A stretch of DNA of 64,000 nt from a virus: positions 1 through 64,000 of the IMG/VR virus record IMGVR_UViG_3300015372_000001. One strand, given 5' to 3'. Below are positions 33,221 through 40,378 of this stretch, one piece after another (within the stretch, counting starts at the first letter, position 1; every line of letters begins with the position of its first letter). Made by a program: the position numbers and the translations under genes. The notes beneath the pieces are model-generated. The model worked only from the letters and a program-made list of their open reading frames with translations. It made no database searches and was not told where the DNA came from.

Positions 33221-33576
33221 CAGTAGCCACGCTCCTCGCGGATCGTCTTGCGGGCGATCTCCCGGAACCGGCCTTCGAGATCGAGCTCGGTCTTCATCTG
33301 GGCCAGTTCCTTGGTGTCGCTGGTGATCACCTGGGCCTTCTGCTGCTGGTCCAGGTAGATGTTCTTCTCCAGCGCCATCGAGGACCGGTGGTTGGAGTGG
33401 TACCAGCCGAGCGCGACGTTGGCGGCGACCGCGGTCGCGAAGAACAGCACCCCGGACCAGATGAACCGGTAGTTCACCCCGGTGCCCATCCAGATGCCGA
33501 TCAGTACCAGGGCGAACGCGATCGTGTAGAAGATCGCGATGTACTTGCTGTAGCGCAGGAAGTCGTTCCAGGTCAT
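33220..33576 (-). CDS. Membrane protein with C-terminal coiled coil
   Basis: 118 residues. Two transmembrane segments (about residues 11-30 and 38-58) then a long charged helix. One-base overlap with the neighbouring membrane gene. Layout as in small phage envelope proteins; no known family. Confidence 0.66.
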   Translation of the reverse strand: MTWNDFLRYSKYIAIFYTIAFALVLIGIWMGTGVNYRFIWSGVLFFATAVAANVALGWYHSNHRSSMALEKNIYLDQQQKAQVITSDTKELAQMKTELDLEGRFREIARKTIREERGY

Positions 33577-33851
33577 GTTCTCTCCTCAGGGTGTTGGGCT
33601 TCGTAGAAGTCGATGGAGCCGATCACCATCTGGCCCCACAGGTTCACGTCGGACTGGTCCGGGCCGAGGGCGGCTGCATAGGCCAGCCCGACCTCCTCGC
33701 GGAGGATCTCCTTGCCGTCGGCGATCCGGGTGACGGTGAGGATCCCGCGCCAGCTGTTGGTCTCCATCCGGGTCACGTCGGCCCGCCAGGCTCCGTCATC
33801 GACGCCTGCGGACCAGACCAGCCCGGCGATCTCGGCGGGTTCTTCGGTCAT
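33573..33851 (-). CDS. Hypothetical protein
   Basis: 92 residues from ATG 33851 (GAGAGGAG ribosome site). Beta-rich beginning (IAGLVWSAGVDDGAWRADVTRM) and an acidic C-terminus. ATGA overlap with the membrane gene it precedes. Function unknown. Confidence 0.6.
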   Translation of the reverse strand: MTEEPAEIAGLVWSAGVDDGAWRADVTRMETNSWRGILTVTRIADGKEILREEVGLAYAAALGPDQSDVNLWGQMVIGSIDFYEAQHPEERT

Positions 33852-33873
33852 GGCAGCTCCTCTCACAAGTCGA

Positions 33874-33910
33874 GGGGGCAGCAAGCAGGACGTGCCTGCT
33901 CACTGCCCCC
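33874..33910 (-). terminator. Hairpin after the 33916-34149 gene
   Basis: An 8-bp and a 6-bp stem separated by two unpaired bases on each side form a strong hairpin, five bases after the stop. There is no T-run. It marks one of the few gaps in this otherwise overlapping gene set. Confidence 0.55.
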
Positions 33911-33915
33911 TGGTC

Positions 33916-34149
33916 TCAGGCGACGTTCTTCAGATGGCGGATGGCCATCAGCACGAACGTCTTGGTGGACTCGAAGTAGGTGATCTTGCGAGTCACCTCG
34001 GTGCTGGTCGCGGTGAAGCCGTTCTGGCTGAACAGCTGACGAGCGAACTCACCGATCTCTCGGGTCATCTTGTCGATCGTGACCTGGTTGGCCTTCCGGG
34101 TTCCCTTGGCCAGATCCGCAACGAACTTGATCTCGATCCTGCGTGGCAT
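33916..34149 (-). CDS. Small basic hypothetical protein
   Basis: 77 residues, with a GGAGG ribosome site. MPRRIEIKFVADL at the start, then a helical middle and TYFESTKTFVLMAIRHLKNVA. Possible DNA-binding protein by charge only; function unknown. Confidence 0.62.
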   Translation of the reverse strand: MPRRIEIKFVADLAKGTRKANQVTIDKMTREIGEFARQLFSQNGFTATSTEVTRKITYFESTKTFVLMAIRHLKNVA

Positions 34150-34153
34150 TGCG

Positions 34154-34372
34154 TTACCTCCGTTCCTTCTGTTCAGTCCGAGATGTCATGTGCCAGTACG
34201 GGCAGTCCCGGCACTTGTAGGCGCGCAGCCGTTGCCCGCCCTTGATCGCGCGATTGAGCGTGGCGCTCAGTGCATGCGCCTTGCTCTGGTAGCAGAACTT
34301 GCCGCTCTTGCACTCCTTCAGGGCCGGGGAGCGGTGCGGCTTCCTCCTCCTCGGCTTGATTCGTCGGCCCAT
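34154..34372 (-). CDS. Basic zinc-finger-like protein
   Basis: 72 residues from ATG 34372 with a GGGAGGG ribosome site. Arg/Lys-rich N-terminus, then CKSGKFCYQSKAHALSAT and YKCRDCPYWHMTS. Two cysteine pairs plus a His form a likely zinc site, a pattern common in small actinophage proteins. May bind nucleic acid. Confidence 0.7.
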   Translation of the reverse strand: MGRRIKPRRRKPHRSPALKECKSGKFCYQSKAHALSATLNRAIKGGQRLRAYKCRDCPYWHMTSRTEQKERR

Positions 34373-34382
34373 GGGCCCTCCC

Positions 34383-34682
34383 TTACTCCTCGGTCCGCCC
34401 ATAGGGGTGCGGAATGCTTCTGACGGCTCGCTTCCGGCCATGCAGCGCGGCCAGCAGCGACTCGATGTAGGGGTCGTAGGTGCCTCCGGCGATGCCCTCG
34501 ATCAGGTCATCGATCTCGGGCGGTCCGGAGGACTCCGCGACCTCTTCCTCCTCGGCGCGGCGCAGCCACTCCCAGGAGTGATCGGACAGATCAGTCACGG
34601 TGTGACCGATCGGATGGGTGCAAGCCAGCCGCTCCCCGCTGACCCGGCTGGTGTACTTCTGGTTGCAGATCCGAGGGCTCAC
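34383..34682 (-). CDS. Hypothetical protein
   Basis: 99 residues from GTG 34682 (GTGA overlap). Contains a Cys/His-containing N-terminus (ERLACTHPIGHTVTDLSDHSWEWLRR) and an acidic stretch. Function unknown. Confidence 0.58.
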   Translation of the reverse strand: MSPRICNQKYTSRVSGERLACTHPIGHTVTDLSDHSWEWLRRAEEEEVAESSGPPEIDDLIEGIAGGTYDPYIESLLAALHGRKRAVRSIPHPYGRTEE

Positions 34683-35029
34683 GCCGGCTCATCTCCTTCC
34701 GGGAGCGGGCTCTCGATCGAGATGACGCGAGGCAGTGGTTCCGGTCCGACATAGCGCAGACACCGGCAGGTGGTGAGCACCTGCCGGGTGCCCAGCTTGG
34801 TCTTCTTGAAGAAGGCGACGGTGTAGTGACAGCCGTCGTCGTCGCTGTGGAACGAGTAGTGGTGCGTGCACCCACAGGTCGGGTCCGGATCGGTGAGGAC
34901 CCGGACCCGACGCTGCAGCCGAATGTTCGCCTGGTGGTAGGTCTCACCCCAGCCGAGGGTGAGGAACCAGCCGATGGCCAGCACCACGTTGCAGGTCAGG
35001 CTGACCCACAGCAGGTGCTGTGCGGTCAT
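34679..35029 (-). CDS. Membrane-anchored cysteine-rich protein
   Basis: 116 residues. An N-terminal hydrophobic helix (LLWVSLTCNVVLAIGWFLTLGW) anchors a soluble domain with CGCTHHYSFHSDDDGCHYTVAF and CRCLRY, which probably binds zinc. Overlaps the next gene by GTGA. Function unknown; membrane location inferred. Confidence 0.66.
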   Translation of the reverse strand: MTAQHLLWVSLTCNVVLAIGWFLTLGWGETYHQANIRLQRRVRVLTDPDPTCGCTHHYSFHSDDDGCHYTVAFFKKTKLGTRQVLTTCRCLRYVGPEPLPRVISIESPLPEGDEPA

Positions 35030-35298
35030 CTGACGATCGCCGTCTCACGATCGAGGATCTCGTACCGGGAGTAGCCGTTCTCCGGATCGCCGATGATCCG
35101 CTGCACCTCCGACAGCACCAGCTGGTCGAGCTGGATGTGGGTGTGCACCTCCGTGGAGGGCCCGTTGTCGGGGCTCTGGGCGGGCGTACGGCGCTTCCGG
35201 GGAGTCGGTTGGACCTCTCCCCTGGCCACGGCCTGAACGGCCTTCTCGTGGAGGCTGGCGGTCTCGGGGAGGGGCACGCCCTTCTTGGTCTCAGTCAT
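35026..35298 (-). CDS. Hypothetical protein
   Basis: 90 residues from ATG 35298; its first bases overlap the upstream stop by eight. Basic, Pro-rich middle (EVQPTPRKRRTPAQSPDN) and a C-terminal LDQLVLSEVQRIIGDPENGYSRYEIL. Function unknown. Confidence 0.6.
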   Translation of the reverse strand: MTETKKGVPLPETASLHEKAVQAVARGEVQPTPRKRRTPAQSPDNGPSTEVHTHIQLDQLVLSEVQRIIGDPENGYSRYEILDRETAIVR

Positions 35299-35620
35299 GG
35301 TCCTCCGCTCCTTCCACGGTGTCCGGGATGCCGACGAACTCCAGGTCCCGGCCACTGGCCTGGAAGATCGCCTTCATGTGCATGAACAGCGCGGCCATCG
35401 CCTGCACCGAGTCCTCGTAGTCGCGGATCTGGATCCCGGCCTTCTCGTCGTCCTCGAGGAAGACAATGGCCTTGACCGGGGTCAGGTTGGCCTCGGGGTC
35501 GCCCCGGTGCTCCTCGCGCTCTGCTTCGAGTGCGTCGTCCAAGGCGTCGGTCATCGACTGGCACAGGCGGGTCAGCCGGGTGAACGGCTGGTCGGCCTGC
35601 TTTACGTCCATGTCGGTCAT
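35291..35620 (-). CDS. Hypothetical acidic protein
   Basis: 109 residues, with a GGAAGGAA ribosome site. Acidic, with helices (MTDALDDALEAEREEHRG) and a C-terminal segment (DSVQAMAALFMHMKAIFQASG). Function unknown. Confidence 0.62.
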   Translation of the reverse strand: MTDMDVKQADQPFTRLTRLCQSMTDALDDALEAEREEHRGDPEANLTPVKAIVFLEDDEKAGIQIRDYEDSVQAMAALFMHMKAIFQASGRDLEFVGIPDTVEGAEDHD

Positions 35621-35838
35621 GGCGTTCCTTCCTTGCAGGTCAGCTGGTGGGCCTTGAGCTCGTGTCGAGCCATGGCCGCCTGCGTCCGCAGCTGTTGCAG
35701 ACGCCGGCGCTCGGGGGCGCTGATGTGTCGCCCACGAGCCTTGATGGCCAGGCTGTTGTGCTCACCGGCGACCCGGACCAGGTTCCGCTTGAGCTCACTG
35801 CACTCCGCGCAAGCGACCCTGTTCTCGGCGATCCTCAT
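35617..35838 (-). CDS. Small helical protein with a cysteine pair
   Basis: 73 residues. CAECSELKRNLVRVAGEHN followed by a long basic helix and LTCKEGTP. Possible zinc-binding protein; function unknown. Confidence 0.6.
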   Translation of the reverse strand: MRIAENRVACAECSELKRNLVRVAGEHNSLAIKARGRHISAPERRRLQQLRTQAAMARHELKAHQLTCKEGTP

Positions 35839-35893
35839 TCCGTTCCTTCCTGGGTGACTGGCATGATGGAACCTCGTTCCCTTCCAAGGCGAA

Positions 35894-35936
35894 CAGCAGA
35901 GCCCCGGAGCTTGTGGTGATCCCCGGGGCTCTGCTG
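35894..35936 (-). terminator. Strong hairpin after the 35939-36199 gene
   Basis: A 14-bp perfect stem with a 15-base loop starts two bases after the stop. Read leftward it is followed by TTCGCCTT. Probably a partial terminator. Confidence 0.6.
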
Positions 35937-35938
35937 TG

Positions 35939-36199
35939 TCAGGCGACTGCTCGATCCTCGCAACCGAAGACCGGGCTATTGATGTGGTGGGTGATGTTGC
36001 CCAGCTCGTCCCGTCCGATCAGGGTGACCATCCGGATGTGCTTCGGGTTGAGCTGGGTGAGCAGGCTGGGATCGATCGCACACGAGAGCATGGTGCTGTA
36101 CTCATCCATCGCCTCTTCGAGGCTGGTGTGGTTGCGGCTGAAGCTGCTCCCACTGCAGAGAGTGATCCCCACCTCATACGTCACGGATCTGGTGCCCAT
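35939..36199 (-). CDS. Hypothetical protein
   Basis: 86 residues from ATG 36199 (AAGGAG ribosome site). An ATG at 36313 would add 38 residues with no ribosome site. SVTYEVGITLCSG, then a helical middle and IRMVTLIGRDELGNITHHI. Function unknown. Confidence 0.6.
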   Translation of the reverse strand: MGTRSVTYEVGITLCSGSSFSRNHTSLEEAMDEYSTMLSCAIDPSLLTQLNPKHIRMVTLIGRDELGNITHHINSPVFGCEDRAVA

Positions 36200-36293
36200 G
36201 ACTCCTTCTTTCGGGGTCGGCAGGTTGGTGGTGACCCACGCCTCGCCGACCGGGAGGCATTGGCCTATCTGGCGGGGGTGTAGACCCGAGAGC

Positions 36294-36425
36294 TCACTCG
36301 AGCCCCCTGTCATGATCGTGGATCTCTTCGGTGGCCCGCCGTTGCCAGTAGGCCTCCATGAACAGGTTGGTGAGGATGGAGACCCCCACCGACCCGAATA
36401 GACAGGACAGGAAGAAGAGCGACAT
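36294..36425 (-). CDS. Very small membrane protein
   Basis: 43 residues, TGATG coupled to the preceding gene. The N-terminal 25 residues are hydrophobic (LFFLSCLFGSVGVSILTNLF), followed by a charged tail. A single-pass membrane peptide of unknown role. Confidence 0.6.
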   Translation of the reverse strand: MSLFFLSCLFGSVGVSILTNLFMEAYWQRRATEEIHDHDRGLE

Positions 36426-36610
36426 CAGGCCTCCTCCCCCGTCCAGTCGTGGCAGTTCCCGCAGTACCCCTCGCGGATGTCGTTCGGGTTGTGCGAGGTC
36501 CTGCCGCATCGCGGGCAGGTGAAGCCGGTGATGATCCGGTCCACCGCCTGCTGGGCCTTGCGGCCCCGCTCCACGAACTCGCGGAGCATGTCCTGGTTGC
36601 GCTCGGTCAC
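36425..36610 (-). CDS. Small zinc-ribbon protein
   Basis: 61 residues from GTG 36610 (GTGA overlap). A charged helix, then CPRCGRTSHNPNDIREGYCGNC, a classic two-pair zinc ribbon. Function unknown. Confidence 0.66.
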   Translation of the reverse strand: MTERNQDMLREFVERGRKAQQAVDRIITGFTCPRCGRTSHNPNDIREGYCGNCHDWTGEEA

Positions 36611-37002
36611 GACTGCTCACCTTCTGCGTCGTCACGGTCGATGCGCTCGGTGGGCAACTCACCTCTGACCCGGACCTTGATCTGGTACCTGCTCCAGTCA
36701 TCCCGGCCGACCTCCTGGGCGACCACATCCTGGAAGTACTCTGGAATCTCCTCCCAGGGCACCTGGTGGAAGTCGAGCAGCTCGTTCCGCTTCAGCTCCG
36801 ACCGGTCCCGGTTGAGCATCACCGCGTTCCGCAGGTAGGCCGGCTGTGCGGTCCCCAGCGGGTGGATGCCGGACGGCTCCGCACTGGGCTGGAGCGTGGT
36901 GAACTGGGTCCAGCCTTCGGTAGGGCTGGAGAACCCTTCCGGTGTCGTCGGCTGGTTGGCGTGACCGACCTCGATGACGATGGTCGGTGCAAGGTGCTTC
37001 AT
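36607..37002 (-). CDS. Hypothetical protein
   Basis: 131 residues from ATG 37002 (AAAGGGG ribosome site); the frame is open further upstream without a start signal. Contains TIVIEVGHANQP, AYLRNAVMLNRDRSELKRNELL and DDWSRYQIKVRVRGELP. Function unknown. Confidence 0.64.
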   Translation of the reverse strand: MKHLAPTIVIEVGHANQPTTPEGFSSPTEGWTQFTTLQPSAEPSGIHPLGTAQPAYLRNAVMLNRDRSELKRNELLDFHQVPWEEIPEYFQDVVAQEVGRDDWSRYQIKVRVRGELPTERIDRDDAEGEQS

Positions 37003-37070
37003 GGTGTCCCCTTTCGGAGGGTTTGGTTCCCCACGACGGTCGCCGTGGGCAGGGCGGGTCACCCTCCAGA

Positions 37071-37108
37071 CACGCACATCCTCGACGGAGAGGACGAGGA
37101 TGTGCGTG
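37071..37108 (-). terminator. 14-bp hairpin after the 37125-37646 gene
   Basis: A perfect 14-bp stem (37071-37084 with 37095-37108) with a ten-base loop. There is no T-run. A second, weaker hairpin lies at about 37030-37049. Both occupy the 122-base gap before the next gene. Confidence 0.6.
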
Positions 37109-37124
37109 CTGGGCAGCGACCCCC

Positions 37125-37646
37125 TCAGTAGCGGGTGTAGGCCACGACCGACTTCGCGAGGAACTGAGTCTCGTTGAACTTCAGGCCCAGGTACTGCCCG
37201 AGGTAGAAGTCGTACATCGGGATCGGCAGCGGCTGCCTCCCCTCCAGCCTCATCGCTTGGCTCCAGAGCTCGTCATCGACCCGAGGGAGCCGGGAGCGGT
37301 GCATCGACGCTGGCGTGGAGTAGTCGGACCACAGGTATGGACCACCGCAGATCCGGCCGCCCTGGTTCCCGTACGGCGTGGTGGACTTGAACCTGAAGCT
37401 GATGTTCTCCACCATCCCGGTGAACCGGATCTCATAGACGGCCGATTCGGTCTCCACCTGGATCGGATTGCTGAGATTGCTATCCCAGTCGCCTGGGTCC
37501 ACCAGTGCCCGCAGCAGAGCCAGCGAGCGCTTCTCGGCATTCTCCTGGCGCTGCTCCCGGGACGGTCGTGCGGCCCACCGGCCGTTGGGCAGCCGAGGCT
37601 GCTGGCGGAGCCGGTTCAGGACGTTGGCGACAGGACTGCTGGCCAT
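37125..37646 (-). CDS. Hypothetical protein, paralogue of 37985-38368
   Basis: 173 residues. The C-terminal half matches the gene at 37985-38368 in order and wording: RALVDPGDWD against RATVPSSDWR, ICGGPYLW against LCGGPKPF, and YLGQYLGLKFNETQFLAKSVVAY against WLGQYLALKYDERAFRKKAVPYA. So the two are duplicates, one with a longer N-terminus. The function is unknown. Confidence 0.7.
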   Translation of the reverse strand: MASSPVANVLNRLRQQPRLPNGRWAARPSREQRQENAEKRSLALLRALVDPGDWDSNLSNPIQVETESAVYEIRFTGMVENISFRFKSTTPYGNQGGRICGGPYLWSDYSTPASMHRSRLPRVDDELWSQAMRLEGRQPLPIPMYDFYLGQYLGLKFNETQFLAKSVVAYTRY

Positions 37647-37907
37647 CTAGCCCCCGACCGTCTGCGGGACCATGACCACCTGCTCGGCGGTCTGGTCGAA
37701 GGTGCGGGTGACCGTGCCCGTGCCACCGCCGGAGTCCACGGTGAAGGCGAGCATGCCCTTGGCCATGGACTCATCGAAGGTGGCCATGGCCTCGTTGACC
37801 TCGGTCTCGACGGCCGGGTCGTAGATCACGTCGGTGTGGCCGGAGCTGTCCAGGATGCGCAGGACGTGCTTGCCGGCCGGAACGTCGATCTTGGTGAGAG
37901 TGGACAT
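37647..37907 (-). CDS. Conserved 86-residue protein, paralogue of 25597-25857
   Basis: 86 residues from ATG 37907 with AAGGGA ribosome site; the longer frame upstream crosses a hairpin. HVLRILDSSGHTDVIYDPAVETEV, KGMLAFTVDSGGGTGTV and VVMVPQTVGG parallel the 25597-25857 gene position by position. It sits between two other paralogues (37125 and 37985). Function unknown. Confidence 0.72.
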   Translation of the reverse strand: MSTLTKIDVPAGKHVLRILDSSGHTDVIYDPAVETEVNEAMATFDESMAKGMLAFTVDSGGGTGTVTRTFDQTAEQVVMVPQTVGG

Positions 37908-37939
37908 TCGGTTGTTTCCCTTCGTGGTGATACAGCGAA

Positions 37940-37965
37940 GCCCCACAGCCGAGTTGCTGTGGGGC
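37940..37965 (-). terminator. Hairpin after the 37985-38368 gene
   Basis: A perfect 10-bp stem with a six-base loop in the 77-base gap, followed leftward by TTCGCTGTAT. Probably a partial terminator. Confidence 0.55.
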
Positions 37966-37984
37966 GGGTGGAACATCCGTGGGG

Positions 37985-38368
37985 CTACAGGACCACGACG
38001 TGGTGCGGCCAGTGGGCGTAGGGGACGGCCTTCTTGCGGAAGGCCCGCTCGTCGTACTTCAACGCGAGGTACTGCCCGAGCCAGATGTCGGGGTCCGGCA
38101 GTCGGCCGCCTGTGTAGGAGAAGGGCTTCGGCCCCCCACACAGGGCGAACATGAAGTGCCCTTCGGTGCCGACTGCCTTGATGTTGATCGCGGTCGAGGC
38201 GAACCAGACCTGGTAGCGCTGCCCGCTCTGGCTGGTGAACTCCAGGTGGGTGTAGATCCGTCGCTGGAACCGACCACGCTTGTCCCGTTCGACCTGCCAC
38301 CGCCAGTCCGAACTGGGGACGGTGGCTCGTAGCAGAGCCCAGCTGCGTTCATAGGCCGCTCCGGCCAT
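37985..38368 (-). CDS. Hypothetical protein, paralogue of 37125-37646
   Basis: 127 residues, with a GGAAGGAG ribosome site inside the preceding gene. A beta-rich protein (HLEFTSQSGQRYQVWFASTAINIKAV) with the shared CGGPKPF and LGQYLALKYDERAF segments. Function unknown. Confidence 0.7.
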   Translation of the reverse strand: MAGAAYERSWALLRATVPSSDWRWQVERDKRGRFQRRIYTHLEFTSQSGQRYQVWFASTAINIKAVGTEGHFMFALCGGPKPFSYTGGRLPDPDIWLGQYLALKYDERAFRKKAVPYAHWPHHVVVL

Positions 38369-38551
38369 TCATGCTCCTTCCGTGGTGTGGGCGAGCGCGA
38401 GGAACCAGAGCTCCGGAGTGGCGTTCTCGCACCGCTCCATCGCCATGGCCTTGCGTCCGACCTCCAGTTCCCGTTGGAGGTCGGACGTGGACGCTCCGGG
38501 GCTGCTGTCCCAGCCCCAGATGTCGGCGTACCAGTAGACGTACTCAGGCAT
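38369..38551 (-). CDS. Small aromatic-rich hypothetical protein
   Basis: 60 residues from ATG 38551, overlapping the upstream stop by eight bases. MPEYVYWYADIWGWDSS is followed by a charged helix. Function unknown. Confidence 0.58.
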   Translation of the reverse strand: MPEYVYWYADIWGWDSSPGASTSDLQRELEVGRKAMAMERCENATPELWFLALAHTTEGA

Positions 38552-38720
38552 CTGCCACCTCGGTGGTGACGGTGATGACCAGGACATGCACCTTGCGGAA
38601 CTCGTCTCCCGGTGGGGTGGGCTGATCGGGGTGGATGTGAGGTTCCGTCATCCAACCGCCGTCGTTGGTGCGGACCTGCACCTCGACTCGCTCGGTGTAG
38701 GTGACCTCGGCGGCGCTCAT
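38544..38720 (-). CDS. Small hypothetical protein
   Basis: 58 residues from ATG 38720 with a GGAGGAGG ribosome site. Beta-rich (VTYTERVEVQVRTNDGG) with HIHPDQPTPPGDEFRKVHVLVITV. Function unknown. Confidence 0.58.
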   Translation of the reverse strand: MSAAEVTYTERVEVQVRTNDGGWMTEPHIHPDQPTPPGDEFRKVHVLVITVTTEVADA

Positions 38721-38959
38721 CCGACCTCCTCCTGTTCGACTGCGATGAACCGTCGGACACAGGCCTCGACGTTGAGGTAGGCGGCTGCACTGATCGGCGA
38801 GCAGCGAACTGCTTCGATCAGCGCCACACCAGCCGCCTCGACTGGGATGTGCTGGATCTCCAGGAGTTCCAGCACCTCTCGGGTCACGTCGAAGATCTGG
38901 ACCAGGTGGGTGTCCATGAGCACCGACACGGCCAGTTCGACCTTCTCGTCCAGCGTCAT
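38717..38959 (-). CDS. Small helical protein
   Basis: 80 residues from ATG 38959 (GGAGGTG ribosome site, TGATG coupling). Almost wholly helical (KVELAVSVLMDTHLVQIFDVTREVLELLE). Function unknown. Confidence 0.6.
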   Translation of the reverse strand: MTLDEKVELAVSVLMDTHLVQIFDVTREVLELLEIQHIPVEAAGVALIEAVRCSPISAAAYLNVEACVRRFIAVEQEEVG

Positions 38960-39273
38960 CACACCTCCAGCGGGAGCAGGGAGCGGGGCTCCATGACCGT
39001 GACCTGCCGGGCGGAGACCTCCAGCACCTCGGGGATGTCCCAGCACGCGACACCTTGTTGACCTTGCGCGCCGGCGATCTCCGGGGTGCAGCCGACCTGC
39101 ACCTCGTCCAGGAGGCGTTCGATCAGGACCGTGAGCGGCGGTTGACGGCTGTTGACCAACTCCAGCAGCCCGAAGAAGTGACCGGCGATGTAGCTGAACC
39201 GGTAGTAGTTCTCGGTCGCGCCCTTGCCCGCGTTGTCGGGCTTGGTCCGGAACGTGACGACGTAGATGTCCAT
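38959..39273 (-). CDS. Hypothetical protein
   Basis: 104 residues from ATG 39273, TGATG coupled, with a GAGGAGG ribosome site. MDIYVVTFRTKPDN, then NYYRFSYIAGHFFGLLELVNS and a C-terminal beta-rich part. Function unknown. Confidence 0.62.
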   Translation of the reverse strand: MDIYVVTFRTKPDNAGKGATENYYRFSYIAGHFFGLLELVNSRQPPLTVLIERLLDEVQVGCTPEIAGAQGQQGVACWDIPEVLEVSARQVTVMEPRSLLPLEV

Positions 39274-39596
39274 CACTCCTCCTCGTCCTCGCCGTAGGAC
39301 TCCAGCCAGGCCTGCTCGCGCGCCAGGTCACGGTCCTGGGCGCGCTCGGCCTGCTCCTCGAGCCAGTCCTCGCACTCGTCCGAGCAGCCCAGCTGCCAGA
39401 CGCTGACGGGCTGGAAGTGCGCGGCGCAGCGCAGGCACTGATCGACCCTGTTGTACGGATCGATCTTCTTGATGCAGGTGATGCACCGGTACTGCTGCTC
39501 CGGGTGGGGCTCGAACTCGTCGTCCGCCCAGGTGATCTCGGCCCCGCAGTCCATGCAGGCGACATCGTGGTAGTACGTGGTGATGGTGGTGCTCAT
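39273..39596 (-). CDS. Cysteine-rich zinc-binding protein, first gene after leader terminator
   Basis: 107 residues, with an AAAGGAG ribosome site. Four cysteine sets (CMDC, CITC, CLRC, CSDEC) suggest at least two zinc sites; the last is followed by a charged helix. Read from the promoter at 39742-39770, across an intrinsic terminator. Function unknown. Confidence 0.68.
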   Translation of the reverse strand: MSTTITTYYHDVACMDCGAEITWADDEFEPHPEQQYRCITCIKKIDPYNRVDQCLRCAAHFQPVSVWQLGCSDECEDWLEEQAERAQDRDLAREQAWLESYGEDEEE

Positions 39597-39625
39597 GGTG
39601 ACTCCTTTCAGGGGTCAGACATGCG

Positions 39626-39659
39626 AAAAGGCCCCCAGATCGAGTGATCTGAGGGCCTT
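39626..39659 (-). terminator. Intrinsic terminator in the leader of the 39273-39596 gene
   Basis: Read leftward, a stem of about 14 bp with one mismatch, a tetraloop and TTTT. It lies about 75-110 bases downstream of the promoter candidate and 30 bases before the gene. Confidence 0.78.
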
Positions 39660-39662
39660 CCC

Positions 39663-39681
39663 GCCGGCAACACCTTGTTGC
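39663..39681 (-). other. Leader hairpin upstream of the terminator
   Basis: An 8-bp inverted repeat (CGGCAACA with TGTTGCCG) directly before the terminator. It mirrors the leaders at 30787 and 46405. Confidence 0.55.
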
Positions 39682-39741
39682 CGTCGTTGCTGGTCAGAGC
39701 CGCTTTTGGGTATGCGGTCGCTGATCAACTGCTCTAACTAT

Positions 39742-39770
39742 CTCATACAGGCGTGGGAAACGCAAGTCAA
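39742..39770 (-). promoter_or_regulatory. Leftward sigma70-type promoter
   Basis: Read leftward: TTGACT, a 17-base spacer and TATGAG, in a clearly A/T-richer patch of a GC-rich genome. It drives the genes from 39596 leftward. Confidence 0.68.
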
Positions 39771-39807
39771 AACGCTACATTCCCAGCACTTTCTTGCGCC
39801 TCAGGAG

Positions 39808-40008
39808 TCACACCCCAGGGAACAGCCGCACGTTGGGGTCGAACGGCTCGTCCAGGATCTGGATCTCCATCTTGCGGCCTCCCTTGGTGAATACCAGGGC
39901 CACGACGCCGTAGTCGGCGGCCTGAACCTTCTCGATCGCGGCCACGATGTCGTTGCTGCTGGCCTTCATGTGCTGTGCCATCCGCAGGAAGTGGTTGTAG
40001 TCGGGCAT
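39808..40008 (-). CDS. Small hypothetical protein
   Basis: 66 residues from ATG 40008 (GAGGAGG ribosome site, TGATG coupled to a tiny membrane gene). Helical start, then VVALVFTKGGRKMEIQILDEPF. Last gene before the 39742 promoter. Function unknown. Confidence 0.62.
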   Translation of the reverse strand: MPDYNHFLRMAQHMKASSNDIVAAIEKVQAADYGVVALVFTKGGRKMEIQILDEPFDPNVRLFPGV

Positions 40009-40112
40009 CAGGAGCCTCCTCTGCTCCACCACCACGCGAGGAGCAGCCCTGTCCAGAAGCAGACGTAGCCGTACAGGGCTGCCCACACGATCACCAGGTG
40101 CTGAAGACTCAC
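40008..40112 (-). CDS. 34-residue membrane peptide
   Basis: Translated from GTG 40112 to TGA at 40008. It overlaps the upstream stop by GTGA and the downstream start by TGATG, so it exactly fills the space. MSLQHLVIVWAALYGYVCFW starts a continuous hydrophobic helix ending in a short basic tail (WWWSRGGS). A single-pass membrane peptide too short for most gene finders. Confidence 0.66.
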   Translation of the reverse strand: MSLQHLVIVWAALYGYVCFWTGLLLAWWWSRGGS

Positions 40113-40378
40113 TCAGCCTCCTCGGCGGCCTCGGAGATCTTCGCGATCATGTCGTCCACCACCTGCGGAGCGATCTTGAGCATCGCCTGAGCCAGCCGCA
40201 GGTGGTCGTCGTCGGCCTCGAACTCGACGCTCAGGATCGCGCCCCTGGCCTTGATCATGACCTGGATCCCCATCTCGGTAGGCCGGATGCTGGCCTCGCC
40301 GATGGTCGCGCTGCAGTCGGCGTTGTTCAGCCGGGTCATCAGCTCCTCGAGCAGCTCGGCATCGGGTACCTGGGTCAC
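40109..40378 (-). CDS. Hypothetical protein
   Basis: 89 residues from GTG 40378 (GTGA overlap). EASIRPTEMGIQVMIKARGAILSVEFEA suggests a beta-rich fold, followed by a helical tail. Function unknown. Confidence 0.62.
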   Translation of the reverse strand: MTQVPDAELLEELMTRLNNADCSATIGEASIRPTEMGIQVMIKARGAILSVEFEADDDHLRLAQAMLKIAPQVVDDMIAKISEAAEEAE

